The notes under the pieces: model-generated
The model's database searches: none
Told to the model about the DNA's origin: nothing
What the model saw: the letters and a program-made list of their open reading frames with translations, nothing else
Translations under genes and position numbers: made by a program
In this document: positions 28,230 through 37,740 of the stretch, one piece after another
Numbering within the stretch: the first letter of the stretch is position 1
Layout of the letters: the number at the start of each line of letters is the position of its first letter
Assembly (NCBI GenBank): GCA_002733715.2
Contig: NVWQ02000055.1
Location: 99,748-163,747 of the forward strand
Direction: 5' to 3'
From: Methylophaga sp.
GTDB lineage: Bacteria > Pseudomonadota > Gammaproteobacteria > Nitrosococcales > Methylophagaceae
Length of the DNA: 64,000 nucleotides

Positions 28230-31200
28230 ATGGGTAACTTAGTTTTAAAAAATAAATTTTTAGCACTAAAAAAACAAATTCAGCAATTGAAAGCCAGTGT
28301 TTTTCTGGTCACGGCAATGTTGTTTTCAAATAGCGTTATAGCTATTGATATCGCCCAAAGCCCCTTGTTTATTGATCACTCAGCCACGCCGAACATCATG
28401 TTTGTTTTAGATGATTCTGGTTCAATGGATTTTGATATTCTCGCCGTGCCGCACTGGCGCGCTCAAAATTATGACCATGATGTTATGCGCTATTGGGCAC
28501 AAGGCGGTTGGCTGGGCTGGTCAGATATGCCTACGGGTAAAATTACTGATGCTACATGGCGATCTTATACCGGTTATTGTAATGACAGAAATGCAGATGG
28601 TATTTGCTATAACGAGTTATATCTCAATAATGATAATGATCGAGATGATAGTGAAAAAACATTCATTGCACCGGTTGTGGCTAATGATGATTGGGCTTTA
28701 GTATTACAGCATTGGTATTTTTGGGAATTCCCGAAAGGCTATTGTCAAATGCCAAGTGGTGGTGGTGGGCCAGCGTTGCCAGACGCCGGTGATTGGTTAC
28801 CAAGTCTAGATAAGGTTTTTGCCTTTTTAACCGGCTCGAAACAGGCGCATGCACATTCAGGTGATTTTGGCCCAGGCAGCCCTCACCAATGGAACGGAGC
28901 AAACCATCCAAGCAACCAAAACACAGGTGGTGCAGGCGCGTATAGACAAGAAGTGTGGGTAGATAAAGGCCCCCAGAGAAACACGTGGGATGTTGATAAT
29001 GAATATTATAATAATGCGACACCCAAAACGACATGCGAAACCGCTGGAGGCACCTGGAACAGGGACACGAACTACAATCATAGAGTGCTCCATCATAATG
29101 GATCGTATACGTTTGGTGGAACGACCACTCGCGCAGCCTGGGTAAATGGTTGGACTGGTCCAGCACCTGTAATTAATGCTCTAACGGGTGCAATAACAGC
29201 CAATGGCCCACTCAATAGCAACACGGGTGATTATCACAATGAATATTTAAAAAACTATACGACTGCCACCGGCGGAAGAGCACGGTTTGATATTAATGGT
29301 GACGGGGTGGGTAACGATACCAGTTTTAGAGAGAAAGATGAGCAAAGTAATAGGGTTGTTAATTATCGCTATATTCAACATTTAACTGATAATACCTATC
29401 CTCGTGCAGATTGGCATGCCTGTGGTAATACCAGCAACACCAACTATTGGATGGCAACCAATGCCTGTGCATCATTAAATAGCACTATGCCAGGCAATTA
29501 CCCTGTGGCATCGCCTAATAGCCCTATAGATAATCCAAGCAATAAAGTTGCGGCAAGTATTTATAATAAGGGTAAGACAGACTTTGTTCAATTAGGTAGC
29601 CCTGCAACCGTGCCTAGATATATCCGTTCATTGGATTGGGTGGGAGCACCCCGCACCCCTAATGTCGACGTGCTGATGCCGCCTTGGGCTGGGGGAACTA
29701 AACATGCAATGAGCAAACATGATCCTTTTCCATTAGTAGTAGATTGGCGCGTACGTTCAGCAGATTTTAACGTAATGTATTATCGTCCAAATAGTAACTA
29801 TAAAGTATGGGCAGACATAACAGAGGTGTTGCCAGGAGGATGTGCTAACAAATTTAACTGTGCACGTAGTAATCCACAATCAGGCACGGCAGGTTATGCT
29901 TTAACGGCAGACTTGGCGCGCCCTAGAGCTGAATATGGTGCGGCTAGTGCTGCTCCTGTCAATGTTCAGGCAGGCTTTGTTTATGAGGTCTGGGTGGATG
30001 ATGCAGGCCATTTACCATCGCGTACTAGACCTGAATGGATTCGGGGAGATACTAGTTGTGGTACAACGGGTGGTTATACTATTACAGCATCAGACGTTGC
30101 AGCAAGTTTTGGTGGTGCAGGTGTGGTGGATCCTGCGACAGGTATAACCTATGGAGCAGGTCAACATATTTGTTTTAGTTATTTAAATAAAGATCCAAAT
30201 GGTAATGCCGGTGATGGCGAGGTTGATTTATGGGATTCGCATTATCGGGTAGAAGTAAAGGATTCAAAAATTGTTGTACAAAAGGTGCGCCGTACCCCAC
30301 ATTTAAAAGGTGAACAATTATATAGCGCTACAGGCCCAGGTGGTACGCCACCGGTTTATACAGTTGGTTCGCACTTTTATTCGTCAGCACCTACAGGTTA
30401 TGCAGCGATGAAAGTAGCGATGTCAGATACGCGCGTGTTAAGTACAACGATCTATACTACAGCCAATTATGCAATGATTTCTTCTAGTGCCTTATGTTTA
30501 AAAGTGTTAGGCGAAGATCCAGCAAATCCAGGTCACTGTCGAACACTAGCTCAAGTAAAAGAAAATGCGGCCAACTGGTATCAATATAGCCGCAAACGTT
30601 CATTTGTTGCTAAAGGTGCAATAGGCTTGTTAATGGCTGAAATCCCAGATGTGAACTATGGCTTAATGGGTACCAAAAAACACAGCAGCGATAATATTTC
30701 CTCTTTATTTAGAGATGTATTCGATGGTAATGGGTCTGGTAATGGTGATGCTGATAGGAATACACATAATGATAATATTCGAAGCGCACTATATAGCTAT
30801 GTTTGGCCTGCTACAGGAACGCCTTTACGACGTGCATTAGAGCGTGCTGGTGAATACTTTGCCGGCCGTGGCCCTAATTTGGGCGCCGGTGTAAACAACC
30901 ACTCTATTAGCCCGATTATTGAAAGTTGTCAGAAAAATTACGCCATTATGTTAACCGATGGTTATTGGAATGGAAGTGATCCTATAGGCGTGTCTAATGA
31001 AGATGGAGATGCCTTTGGTGCGGCTTATAATGGCACCTTAGCCGATGTGGCGAAAAAATATTATGATGAAGATCTTCGCCCTCTTTTACCTAATGAGGTG
31101 CCAACAGATGCTTTTGATACCAATAGCCAACAACATTTAACAACCATAGGGATTGGTTTTGGTGTTTCTGGTTCGTTGGTAGATGACCCTGATCCGTTAA

Positions 31201-33587
31201 CGGCACCGGCTGAAGATGGTTGGCCGGGCAACCCTGATGCATCAGGTGCCTCTGTATTGACAGAAACATCAACATGGGGAGGCGATCCAAAGCCTAATTC
31301 AAATGCAGCCTTTAAAATCGATGATTTGTGGCATGCTGCATATAATAGCCGAGGCAGATATTATAAAGCTGATAACCCCGACGAATTAATTTTACAATTA
31401 AAAGCGGCTATCCTAACGGCACTAGCGGCGTCAGGTTCAGCAAGTGCATTAACAGCGAATGCGACCGTGTTAACGGGGACAACACGGGTATATCAAACGC
31501 TTTTCAAAAGTGATGAGTGGTCAGGCGAGATTAAGGCTTATAGCTTGACAGCTTCAGGTTTAATTAATCCGTCGCCAATATGGACAGCTGAGAACCAAAT
31601 AGCGGCTCCAGGGGCTCGGAAGATTTTTACTTTAGATGCTAGTGGCGCAGGTGCCTCGTTTAGCTGGGCAGCTTTAAGCCCTAGTCAGCAGCTTTTGCTC
31701 AGAACACGTTGGGTACCAAATGTGCTAGAAAATGTAGCATTTGGTCGAGCTCAGTTAGATTATATACGAGGCCAAAGCGATGCACAATTTAGAGACCGAG
31801 CAGGTAAGAAGCTAGGCGATATTGTTCATAGTGAGCCACTATATGTAGGCGGGCCTAATCAGTTTTATCCTGATTCATGGGAAACAGTGAACTACAGTAC
31901 CTTTAGATCGGCTAATAGTGGTCGCACGCCTATGTTATATGTGGGAGCAAACGATGGAATGATGCATGCTTTTGATGCCACAACTGGCGCTGAGAAGTAT
32001 GCTTATATTCCAAGCGTTTTATTACCTGATTTGAATCAATTAAGTCATAAGCCTAGCCCTGGCCAAGATTTTAGCCATCGTTATTATGTAGATGATACGC
32101 CAGTGAGTGGGGATGTGTTCTTTTCAGGTGCGTGGCATACCGTGCTTGTGGGTGGTCTTCGTGCCGGTGGCAAAGGCGTTTACGCTTTAGATATAACAAC
32201 GGTTCCAGGCGGTGCTTCAGAAACGACGATTGCCGGTAATAAGGCGTTATGGGAATTTACTACAGCCAACGATGTTGATATGGGTTACAGTTTTAGTCGA
32301 CCTAGTATTGTCAAATTAAATAATGGCGATTGGGGGGCAATATTTGGTAACGGATATAATAGTGCTAACCATAAAGCTGTACTTTATATTGTTGATATAG
32401 CGGATGGCTCGCTTATTAAGAAATTTGAAATGGGTGTAGGTGATGCTACCAATTCAAATGGCTTGTCAACGCCAACACTTGCCGATACCAATGGTGACAT
32501 GATTGCTGATAGGGTATATGCCGGCGATTTATTGGGCAACGTTTGGACTATCGATATTAGCGATGCAAATGAAGCGAACTGGAAGTTTAGTTATGACATA
32601 CTTGCGGTATCGAATACTGCAGCGGCTAAAACACCGTTGTTTACGGCATCAGATGGTTCGGGTGGAGTACAAGCTATAACGGCGCCAATTGCGCTGAGTC
32701 GTCATCCTTATGGGCCGCTTGCAGGTTATCTCTTAAACTTTGGTACAGGTAAGTATGTAGGATCAACAGATAACAGTGATACCGGTCAGACACTACAATC
32801 AATGTATGGTATCTGGGATTATGGCGTTGCAGGTGTTACAAGGGGAGATTTACTGGAGCAAATTATAGAATCTGATTTATCAGCTTCGGGCACAGATGTA
32901 CGAGTAACGTCTGCAAATGGGCCGGTGAATTGGTTAAATGCAGGCGTTAATGTGGGAGATGTTGGCTGGAAGAGCCAGGTTAATCAAAAAGGCTGGCGAA
33001 TGGATTTAGTCGACACCAGCGCTGCAGGTACACCGCCACCGAATCATGGTGAGCGCATTATTTCAAAAATGGTCATTATTGATGGTGCGATAATTTTCTC
33101 AACTCTATTACCGGCGGCAGATCCCTGTGATGGCGGGGGTAGCGGTTACACTATGGCTTTAATTGCAGCAACGGGTTCTCGTTTTGCGGCATCACCATTT
33201 GATATTAATGGTGACGGTTTATTCTCAACGGCTGATTTTGCTGATGTTGATAATGATGGGACAGCAGATACGGCTATTAGTGGAGTAAAATCAACAGCAG
33301 GTATTCCAAGTATTCCACTAATATTATATAAACCAGGAGGCGGAATGGTTTCTATTTCGGATCATAGCTCTGGTGGTTTAGTTATGGCAGGGCCATCAAC
33401 GGCAGGGACGGCAACATGTGTAGTAAGCGGAGGAGCGGGGAGCTGTACGGTTATACCCGGGCCACCACCGACATGTGTGATGACAGGAGCTGGAACCTGT
33501 ACGATTACCGGTACGATAGATGAAGGAACAGGCCCTTTAAATGGTCTTTCAAGCAAGGGCCGCCAAAGCTGGAGGCAGTTAGAGTAG
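28230..33587 (+). CDS. pilY1: Type IV pilus tip adhesin/assembly factor PilY1
   Basis: The 1785-aa protein is large for the family (about 1160 aa in P. aeruginosa). The N-terminus has a signal-like hydrophobic segment (ASVFLVTAMLFSNSVIA). A von Willebrand-type MIDAS start IMFVLDDSGSMDFD (about residue 56) follows, with the probable second metal motif ITAYGDG-like site not clearly found. The C-terminal PilY1 beta-propeller begins near residue 1233 (MLYVGANDGMMHAFDATTGAEK). An EF-hand-like loop pair (DINGDGLFSTADFADVDNDGTADT) is near residue 1656, in keeping with calcium control of retraction. Short Cys motifs lie at the very end. It closes the minor pilin operon. Confidence 0.93.
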   Translation: MGNLVLKNKFLALKKQIQQLKASVFLVTAMLFSNSVIAIDIAQSPLFIDHSATPNIMFVLDDSGSMDFDILAVPHWRAQNYDHDVMRYWAQGGWLGWSDMPTGKITDATWRSYTGYCNDRNADGICYNELYLNNDNDRDDSEKTFIAPVVANDDWALVLQHWYFWEFPKGYCQMPSGGGGPALPDAGDWLPSLDKVFAFLTGSKQAHAHSGDFGPGSPHQWNGANHPSNQNTGGAGAYRQEVWVDKGPQRNTWDVDNEYYNNATPKTTCETAGGTWNRDTNYNHRVLHHNGSYTFGGTTTRAAWVNGWTGPAPVINALTGAITANGPLNSNTGDYHNEYLKNYTTATGGRARFDINGDGVGNDTSFREKDEQSNRVVNYRYIQHLTDNTYPRADWHACGNTSNTNYWMATNACASLNSTMPGNYPVASPNSPIDNPSNKVAASIYNKGKTDFVQLGSPATVPRYIRSLDWVGAPRTPNVDVLMPPWAGGTKHAMSKHDPFPLVVDWRVRSADFNVMYYRPNSNYKVWADITEVLPGGCANKFNCARSNPQSGTAGYALTADLARPRAEYGAASAAPVNVQAGFVYEVWVDDAGHLPSRTRPEWIRGDTSCGTTGGYTITASDVAASFGGAGVVDPATGITYGAGQHICFSYLNKDPNGNAGDGEVDLWDSHYRVEVKDSKIVVQKVRRTPHLKGEQLYSATGPGGTPPVYTVGSHFYSSAPTGYAAMKVAMSDTRVLSTTIYTTANYAMISSSALCLKVLGEDPANPGHCRTLAQVKENAANWYQYSRKRSFVAKGAIGLLMAEIPDVNYGLMGTKKHSSDNISSLFRDVFDGNGSGNGDADRNTHNDNIRSALYSYVWPATGTPLRRALERAGEYFAGRGPNLGAGVNNHSISPIIESCQKNYAIMLTDGYWNGSDPIGVSNEDGDAFGAAYNGTLADVAKKYYDEDLRPLLPNEVPTDAFDTNSQQHLTTIGIGFGVSGSLVDDPDPLTAPAEDGWPGNPDASGASVLTETSTWGGDPKPNSNAAFKIDDLWHAAYNSRGRYYKADNPDELILQLKAAILTALAASGSASALTANATVLTGTTRVYQTLFKSDEWSGEIKAYSLTASGLINPSPIWTAENQIAAPGARKIFTLDASGAGASFSWAALSPSQQLLLRTRWVPNVLENVAFGRAQLDYIRGQSDAQFRDRAGKKLGDIVHSEPLYVGGPNQFYPDSWETVNYSTFRSANSGRTPMLYVGANDGMMHAFDATTGAEKYAYIPSVLLPDLNQLSHKPSPGQDFSHRYYVDDTPVSGDVFFSGAWHTVLVGGLRAGGKGVYALDITTVPGGASETTIAGNKALWEFTTANDVDMGYSFSRPSIVKLNNGDWGAIFGNGYNSANHKAVLYIVDIADGSLIKKFEMGVGDATNSNGLSTPTLADTNGDMIADRVYAGDLLGNVWTIDISDANEANWKFSYDILAVSNTAAAKTPLFTASDGSGGVQAITAPIALSRHPYGPLAGYLLNFGTGKYVGSTDNSDTGQTLQSMYGIWDYGVAGVTRGDLLEQIIESDLSASGTDVRVTSANGPVNWLNAGVNVGDVGWKSQVNQKGWRMDLVDTSAAGTPPPNHGERIISKMVIIDGAIIFSTLLPAADPCDGGGSGYTMALIAATGSRFAASPFDINGDGLFSTADFADVDNDGTADTAISGVKSTAGIPSIPLILYKPGGGMVSISDHSSGGLVMAGPSTAGTATCVVSGGAGSCTVIPGPPPTCVMTGAGTCTITGTIDEGTGPLNGLSSKGRQSWRQLE

Positions 33588-33597
33588 AATCAAAGTT

Positions 33598-33629
33598 CAA
33601 GCAGTGGAGATCTTTTTCTTCACTGCTTG
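33598..33629 (+). terminator. Hairpin after pilY1, possible terminator
   Basis: CAAGCAGTG pairs perfectly with CACTGCTTG around a 14-nt U-rich loop, 10 bp beyond the pilY1 stop. The following bases (GTTGGTTTC) give only a weak U-run, so it may attenuate rather than end transcription. Confidence 0.55.
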
Positions 33630-33659
33630 GTTGGTTTCATTATTTATGAGAACAGCATT

Positions 33660-33905
33660 ATGGAAATTCCAGGAATTGCACCATTAAGCGGTCAACCAAC
33701 ATTAACCAACCCGTTAAGTCGGGAACGGTTATTGGAAGGGCGAGTTACTACATCGCAAGGAATTGAAACGTATAATACCGAAGTGATGCGAGAGCAACCA
33801 ACTACAAGAGTGAAGAGTGCTGAAGTTGTAGGGCAAGCCTCTGATAGCACACCGATAGCTTTTGAAGTGAATCATTTTGGCGGCACGATTGATATTATAG
33901 TTTAA
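33660..33905 (+). CDS. Hypothetical small protein
   Basis: This is 81 aa if the ATG at 33660 (MEIPGIAPLSG) is used; the track extends 11 codons upstream. It has no signal peptide or membrane segment. The sequence is low in hydrophobics and looks partly disordered (SRERLLEGRVTTSQGIETYNTEVMRE), ending in a short beta-like VNHFGGTIDIIV. I do not recognise a family. It is 15 bp upstream of the pentapeptide gene and probably co-transcribed. Confidence 0.6.
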   Translation: MEIPGIAPLSGQPTLTNPLSRERLLEGRVTTSQGIETYNTEVMREQPTTRVKSAEVVGQASDSTPIAFEVNHFGGTIDIIV

Positions 33906-33920
33906 CCAAAGGTTTGATGT

Positions 33921-34265
33921 ATGACGGCACCTATTATTTCAGATGATCCCCTTTATCGCTTGTTGCGAGAAGGTAAAATGGACGAGTTTAATCAGCGGAT
34001 TGCTGCAGGTGAAAAAGCAGATTTAACATCCTGTGATTTTCGCCATATTAACTTGCAGGGCATCAATGCTGAAGGCTTAGACTTTTCTAATAGCTATTTT
34101 AGGCAAGCAGATTTGCGTGGTGTTGATTTTACGGTGTGTGCGAATTTCAATGGCACCAGCATTCATGGTGCAAAAATTTCTGGTACTTACTTTCCTGCGG
34201 AGCTTCGCGCAGAAGAGCTGTTGCTATCGTTAAATAATGGTACTCGTTTGCGTTATGGTGCTTAG
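33921..34265 (+). CDS. Pentapeptide repeat protein (small)
   Basis: The 114-aa protein has roughly eight pentapeptide units (CDFRHINLQGINAEGLDFSNSYFRQADLRGVDF...GTSIHGAKISG), in which every fifth residue tends to be L or F with A/D/N before it. This builds a small right-handed quadrilateral helix. Some family members bind gyrase, but no such role can be claimed here. The N-terminal 35 residues are a helical cap (LYRLLREGKMDEFNQRIAAGE). Confidence 0.85.
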   Translation: MTAPIISDDPLYRLLREGKMDEFNQRIAAGEKADLTSCDFRHINLQGINAEGLDFSNSYFRQADLRGVDFTVCANFNGTSIHGAKISGTYFPAELRAEELLLSLNNGTRLRYGA

Positions 34266-34280
34266 CTAAGAAAATAGCTT

Positions 34281-34404
34281 CGTCATCCTCGAGATCTTTT
34301 ATCGGGGATCTATTATTCAAACTAACTTCTCGCTAAAAGTATGCGGAAATCTAGCATTTAAAATATGAGCACAAGATCCCGGCTAAAAGCCTACCGGGAT
34401 GACG
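34281..34404. repeat. Bipartite palindromic repeat (124 bp)
   Basis: CGTCATCCTCGAGATCTTTT plus ATCGGGGATC is on the left, and AGATCCCGGCTAAAAGCCTA plus CCGGGATGACG is on the right. The outer ends are inverted copies. It lies between the convergent pentapeptide and tatC genes. Confidence 0.8.
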
Positions 34405-34450
34405 AGAAATGAACTCAACTCCGTAGCTTCTATAGTTGCTATGTAAGCAG

Positions 34451-34478
34451 TAAGTTTGCGGCTTAAGCCGCTCCTACT
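34451..34478. repeat. REP-like palindrome of the GTAGGAGCGGC type
   Basis: On the minus strand AGTAGGAGCGGCTTAAGCCG plus CAAAC contains the perfect 14-bp palindrome GCGGCTTAAGCCGC. This resembles the well-known REP of Pseudomonas and differs from the other repeats in the window. Only one copy was noticed. Confidence 0.65.
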
Positions 34479-34484
34479 GGTCTA

Positions 34485-35222
34485 TTACGGAGTTTGGGCT
34501 TCTTTTTTTTGAGGTAAAAAACGGGCACAAAACAATCCCAACTCAAATAACACCCAAACCGGCAAGGCTAACAGTGTTTGTGAAATTATATCGGGCGGCG
34601 TTAGCAGCATACCAATTACAAAGGCGCCAACAATTATGTAGGGGCGTTTTTCAGCTAAACTTTCCACCGTTGATACTCCAGTCCAGATTAATAGCAAAGT
34701 AGCAATAGGCACTTCAAACGCTAATCCGAAAGCAAAAAACAGCTTTAATACAAAATCTAAATAGCTGCTTATATCGGTCATGATGGCTACGCCTTCAGGG
34801 GCCGCTTGGGTGAAGAAGCCAAAAACCAGTGGAAACACGACGTAATAAGCAAAAATAATTCCTAAAAAGAACAGTATTGTGCTGGCAAATAACAATGGGA
34901 AGACCAGTTTACGTTCATTGTCATAGAGGCCGGGGGCGATAAAAGCCCATAGCTGGTATAGCAAAATAGGGATGGCTAATAAAACGGCAAGACTTAGGGT
35001 AAGCTTAAAAGGAATTAAAAACGGTGAGGCAACCTCAGTTGCGATCATGGTGCTTGATTCCGGCAGGTGACGTAAAAGTGGCTCTGCTAGAAAATGGTAT
35101 AAATCATTTGAAAAAGGCAGCAAGCAGGCTGCGAGAATAGCTACGGCTAAAAGTCCACGCAATAAACGATCACGCAACTCGATTAGGTGGGTAATGAGCG
35201 GTTGTTGGTTATCGTTTGTCAT
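34485..35222 (-). CDS. tatC: Sec-independent protein translocase TatC
   Basis: The start MTNDNQQPLITHLIELRDRLLRG at 35222 is chosen because it is the conserved TatC N-terminus. The track's 35 extra residues are an artefact of the tatB overlap. The product is 245 aa with six membrane segments and the conserved HLIELRDR motif that binds twin-arginine signals. It overlaps tatB by 14 bp. A 26-bp inverted repeat ends seven bases before its start codon and no good Shine-Dalgarno is seen, so translation probably depends on tatB. Confidence 0.95.
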   Translation of the reverse strand: MTNDNQQPLITHLIELRDRLLRGLLAVAILAACLLPFSNDLYHFLAEPLLRHLPESSTMIATEVASPFLIPFKLTLSLAVLLAIPILLYQLWAFIAPGLYDNERKLVFPLLFASTILFFLGIIFAYYVVFPLVFGFFTQAAPEGVAIMTDISSYLDFVLKLFFAFGLAFEVPIATLLLIWTGVSTVESLAEKRPYIIVGAFVIGMLLTPPDIISQTLLALPVWVLFELGLFCARFLPQKKEAQTP

Positions 35223-35535
35223 TTTTTTCAATGGGGTCAGACTCGATTGATTCTTCGAGTATGTTTTCGCTAGATTTTTTGTCGATAGTTTGAGAATCAA
35301 TCGAGTCTGAGCCCATTGAAACCTCATCTAAATCAATGGTTTTATTTAAGGCTTGTTTGAGCTCTTCAGCACGCAGTTCTTGGGAAATTTCTTTGCGGAC
35401 GGACTGGATTGAGGCATTCGCTCGGCCAATCCACAGCCCTGTAACACGCACCAGTTTAGGTAAGCGCTCGGGTCCGACGACAACCAGAGCAACAACAGCA
35501 ATTATGAATAGCTCCCAGAAACCAATATCAAACAT
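35209..35535 (-). CDS. tatB: Sec-independent protein translocase TatB
   Basis: The 108-aa protein has one membrane segment and hinge (MFDIGFWELFIIAVVALVVVGPERLPKLVR). An amphipathic helix with IGRANASIQSVRKEISQELRAEELKQAL and an acidic disordered tail follow. TatB forms the substrate receptor with TatC. The tail holds two inverted repeat copies that encode SMGSDSIDS and ESIESDPIE, an unusual foldback inside coding sequence. Confidence 0.93.
   Translation of the reverse strand: MFDIGFWELFIIAVVALVVVGPERLPKLVRVTGLWIGRANASIQSVRKEISQELRAEELKQALNKTIDLDEVSMGSDSIDSQTIDKKSSENILEESIESDPIEKNDKR
35229..35318. repeat. 26-bp inverted repeat at the tatB-tatC junction
   Basis: CAATGGGGTCAGACTCGATT plus GATTCT at 35229-35254 is the inverse of AGAATCAATCGAGTCTGAGC plus CCATTG at 35293-35318, with 25 of 26 bases matched and a 38-nt spacer. 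In the tatABC mRNA it forms a long hairpin at the end of tatB, seven bases upstream of the tatC start. Confidence 0.85.
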
Positions 35536-35584
35536 GGTTCGACAGGGCTCCCCTGAGTATAGTCGAAGGGCTCACCACGAGCGG
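35536..35584. repeat. Dispersed GTTCGACAGGGCTC-type palindrome between tatA and tatB
   Basis: GGTTCGACAGGGCTCCCCTG plus AGTATAGTCGAAGGGCTCAC and CACGAGCGG form nested inverted halves (TTCGAC...GTCGAA). Similar sequences are dispersed in many bacterial genomes. It replaces most of the tatA-tatB spacer. Confidence 0.6.
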
Positions 35585-35621
35585 CAAAGAGTCGATGTAA
35601 ATTATTTTCACTTAGGCTTTG

Positions 35622-35852
35622 CTAGCTTGAATGTTTGTCTTTTTCGCTCTCTTCAACGCGATTAATGACATTATCATTGTCGTCTGACTTAGCTTCAATT
35701 TCGTCCTCTCCCTCACGCATCGATTGCTTGAAGTTTTTAATGGCACTACCGACATCGCCGCCTAAAGAGCGCAATTTTTTTGTACCAAACAATAAAATGA
35801 TAATGGCTAAAACAATTAATAATTGCCAAATACTTATTCCACCGAATCCCAT
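35622..35852 (-). CDS. tatA: Sec-independent protein translocase TatA
   Basis: The 76-aa protein has one membrane segment ([37 protein letters not shown]), with the FG hinge and the amphipathic helix that lines the pore. A charged tail follows ([14 protein letters not shown]). It follows the HIT gene in transcript order, after a spacer containing a repeat arm. Confidence 0.95.
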   Translation of the reverse strand: MGFGGISIWQLLIVLAIIILLFGTKKLRSLGGDVGSAIKNFKQSMREGEDEIEAKSDDNDNVINRVEESEKDKHSS

Positions 35853-35878
35853 AATGTTCTCCTAATAATTCAAAACTA

Positions 35879-35908
35879 GATTCCGGCTAAAAGACTGCCG
35901 GAATGACG
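35879..35908. repeat. Single palindromic arm (GATTCCGGCTAAAAG type)
   Basis: GATTCCGGCTAAAAGACTGC plus CGGAATGACG is one half of the repeat found elsewhere as pairs. It lies between the HIT and tatA genes. Confidence 0.7.
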
Positions 35909-35930
35909 TGTTAGTGAAGCTTCAAGTTTT

Positions 35931-36269
35931 CTAATTAAATCCGGGCATGCCTTTGCCGCCCAGAATATGCATATGTAAATGTCCAACTTCTTGGCCGCCG
36001 CCTGGACCGGTGTTGATAATAGTGCGAAAACCGTCATCTAAGCCTTGTGAACGGGCTAGCTCTGGAAGCTTTAGCATCATATGAGTAATGAGTGTTTGAT
36101 GCTCTGGTGTAAGGTTGTCGAGGCTTACAATGTGTATTTTAGGTATAACCAATAAATGCACAGCTGCCTTTGGGCTGATATCCTTAAAAACAAAGATCTG
36201 CTCATCTTCATAGACTTTTGATGACGGAATATCGCCAGCAATAATTTTGCAAAACAAGCAGTCAGACAT
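35931..36269 (-). CDS. Histidine triad (HIT/HinT) nucleotide hydrolase
   Basis: The 112-aa protein has CLFCKIIAGDIPSSKVYED, a zinc-less HINT N-terminus, and the catalytic triad GQEVGHLHMHILGGKGM (HxHxHxx). HinT proteins hydrolyse purine nucleoside phosphoramidates. The gene overlaps hisE by one base and precedes tatA, the usual gammaproteobacterial order. Confidence 0.95.
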   Translation of the reverse strand: MSDCLFCKIIAGDIPSSKVYEDEQIFVFKDISPKAAVHLLVIPKIHIVSLDNLTPEHQTLITHMMLKLPELARSQGLDDGFRTIINTGPGGGQEVGHLHMHILGGKGMPGFN

Positions 36270-36586
36270 TATTTGCTCCTATTGGCTTTTTCTTCAAGCC
36301 CAGACAAACCAAAGCGGCGATCAAGCTCATCAAGAATCGTTTGTGGCTTAATATCATTATGCGCCAATAGTACAAGACTATGAAACCATAAATCTGCGGT
36401 TTCATAGATGATCTCTTCGCGATTACCGCCTTTGCCTGCGATAACGGTCTCTATCGCCTCTTCACCCAGTTTTTTTAGGATCTTATTTGTACCGCCATGA
36501 TAAAGGCTTGCAACATAAGAGTCTTCAGGATCAGCTTGTTTTCGTTCTTCAATAATTTCAGCAAGTCGGCTTAATACGTCACTCAT
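36269..36586 (-). CDS. hisE: Phosphoribosyl-ATP pyrophosphohydrolase HisE
   Basis: The 105-aa protein is a MazG-like all-helical hydrolase with [30 protein letters not shown] and [21 protein letters not shown], which carry the Glu/Asp metal ligands. It performs step two of histidine synthesis. It is separate from hisI, as in Pseudomonas, not fused as in E. coli. Confidence 0.95.
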   Translation of the reverse strand: MSDVLSRLAEIIEERKQADPEDSYVASLYHGGTNKILKKLGEEAIETVIAGKGGNREEIIYETADLWFHSLVLLAHNDIKPQTILDELDRRFGLSGLEEKANRSK

Positions 36587-36967
36587 TTATTTGTATATCT
36601 CTTTTGGGTCTTTTAATACGGGCTCAATTCTTTGCCATTGTCCATCAACAAGTTTTTTGTAGAAACAATGATGACGACCAGTATGACAGGCAATGCCCCC
36701 CATTTGTTCGACTTCTATCAATATTGCATCATAATCACAGTCTAAGCGAATAGATTTTACCAGCTGTTGATTGCCAGACTGCTCGCCTTTATGCCAGATT
36801 TTTTGGCGCGATCGTGACCAATAAACAGCGTGGCCAGTTTCTAGGGTAAGTCTCAAGGCTTCTCTGTTCATCCAGGCTAAAGTGAGCACTTGCTTCGACG
36901 CATGCTCTTGTGTGATAACGGGAGCAAGGCCATTATCATCCCATTTAACCTGATCTAGCCAGTCCAT
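36587..36967 (-). CDS. hisI: Phosphoribosyl-AMP cyclohydrolase HisI
   Basis: The 126-aa protein has [35 protein letters not shown] and the zinc site [28 protein letters not shown]. It opens the purine ring in histidine step three. It abuts hisE and overlaps hisF by one base. Confidence 0.96.
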   Translation of the reverse strand: MDWLDQVKWDDNGLAPVITQEHASKQVLTLAWMNREALRLTLETGHAVYWSRSRQKIWHKGEQSGNQQLVKSIRLDCDYDAILIEVEQMGGIACHTGRHHCFYKKLVDGQWQRIEPVLKDPKEIYK

Positions 36968-37740
36968 TACAGTCGAACCTCAATACCTTGGCTTGCCATT
37001 TGTCGTTTGGCTTCTTCAACCGTGTGTTCACCAAAATGAAAGATGCTAGCGGCGAGCACAGCATCGGCGCGGCCTATTTTTACACCATCCGTTAAATCTT
37101 GCAGTTTACCAACGCCACCTGATGCAATAACTGGAACAGTAACAGCATCACTCACTGCGCGAGTTAGCTCTAGATCAAAGCCGGATTTGGTGCCGTCTTT
37201 ATCCATACTGGTGAGTAATAATTCACCCGCACCGAAATCAACCATTTTTTTTGCCCATTCTATAGCATCAATTCCTGTGGGTTTACGGCCACCATGAGTA
37301 AAGATTTCCCAGCGTTTGGGCTCGCCTTCGGCTGAAACACATTTAGCATCAATGGCAACAACAATGCATTGTGAGCCAAATTTTTCGGTGGCCTCACGTA
37401 CAAATTCGGGGTTGGCGACAGCGGCCGAGTTGATGCCCACTTTATCTGCACCGGCATTAAGCATGCGACGAACATCTTCAACGGTGCGAATACCTCCACC
37501 GACGGTTAAAGGGATAAATACTTGGCTAGCGACAGCTTCAACGAGGTGTTCCATGGTGTCACGGTTATCATGCGTTGCGCGAATATCTAAAAAAGTAATT
37601 TCATCGGCACCTTGTTCATTATAGCGTTTGGCGACTTCAACGGGATCGCCAGCATCACGAATATCGACAAATTGCACACCTTTCACCACGCGGCCATTGT
37701 CAACGTCGAGGCAAGGAATAATGCGTTTGGCCAAGCCCAT
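36967..37740 (-). CDS. hisF: Imidazole glycerol phosphate synthase cyclase subunit HisF
   Basis: The 257-aa TIM barrel has catalytic Asp in [23 protein letters not shown] (near residue 11) and Asp in [15 protein letters not shown] (near residue 130). Phosphate-binding loops include [15 protein letters not shown] and [12 protein letters not shown]. It pairs with HisH. One base separates its start from the hisA stop. Confidence 0.97.
   Translation of the reverse strand: MGLAKRIIPCLDVDNGRVVKGVQFVDIRDAGDPVEVAKRYNEQGADEITFLDIRATHDNRDTMEHLVEAVASQVFIPLTVGGGIRTVEDVRRMLNAGADKVGINSAAVANPEFVREATEKFGSQCIVVAIDAKCVSAEGEPKRWEIFTHGGRKPTGIDAIEWAKKMVDFGAGELLLTSMDKDGTKSGFDLELTRAVSDAVTVPVIASGGVGKLQDLTDGVKIGRADAVLAASIFHFGEHTVEEAKRQMASQGIEVRL

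Noticed and set aside
28681-29166. 161-aa minus-strand ORF inside pilY1
   Set aside because: Rich in His/Leu/Arg with no motif, and opposite to the conserved PilY1 frame.
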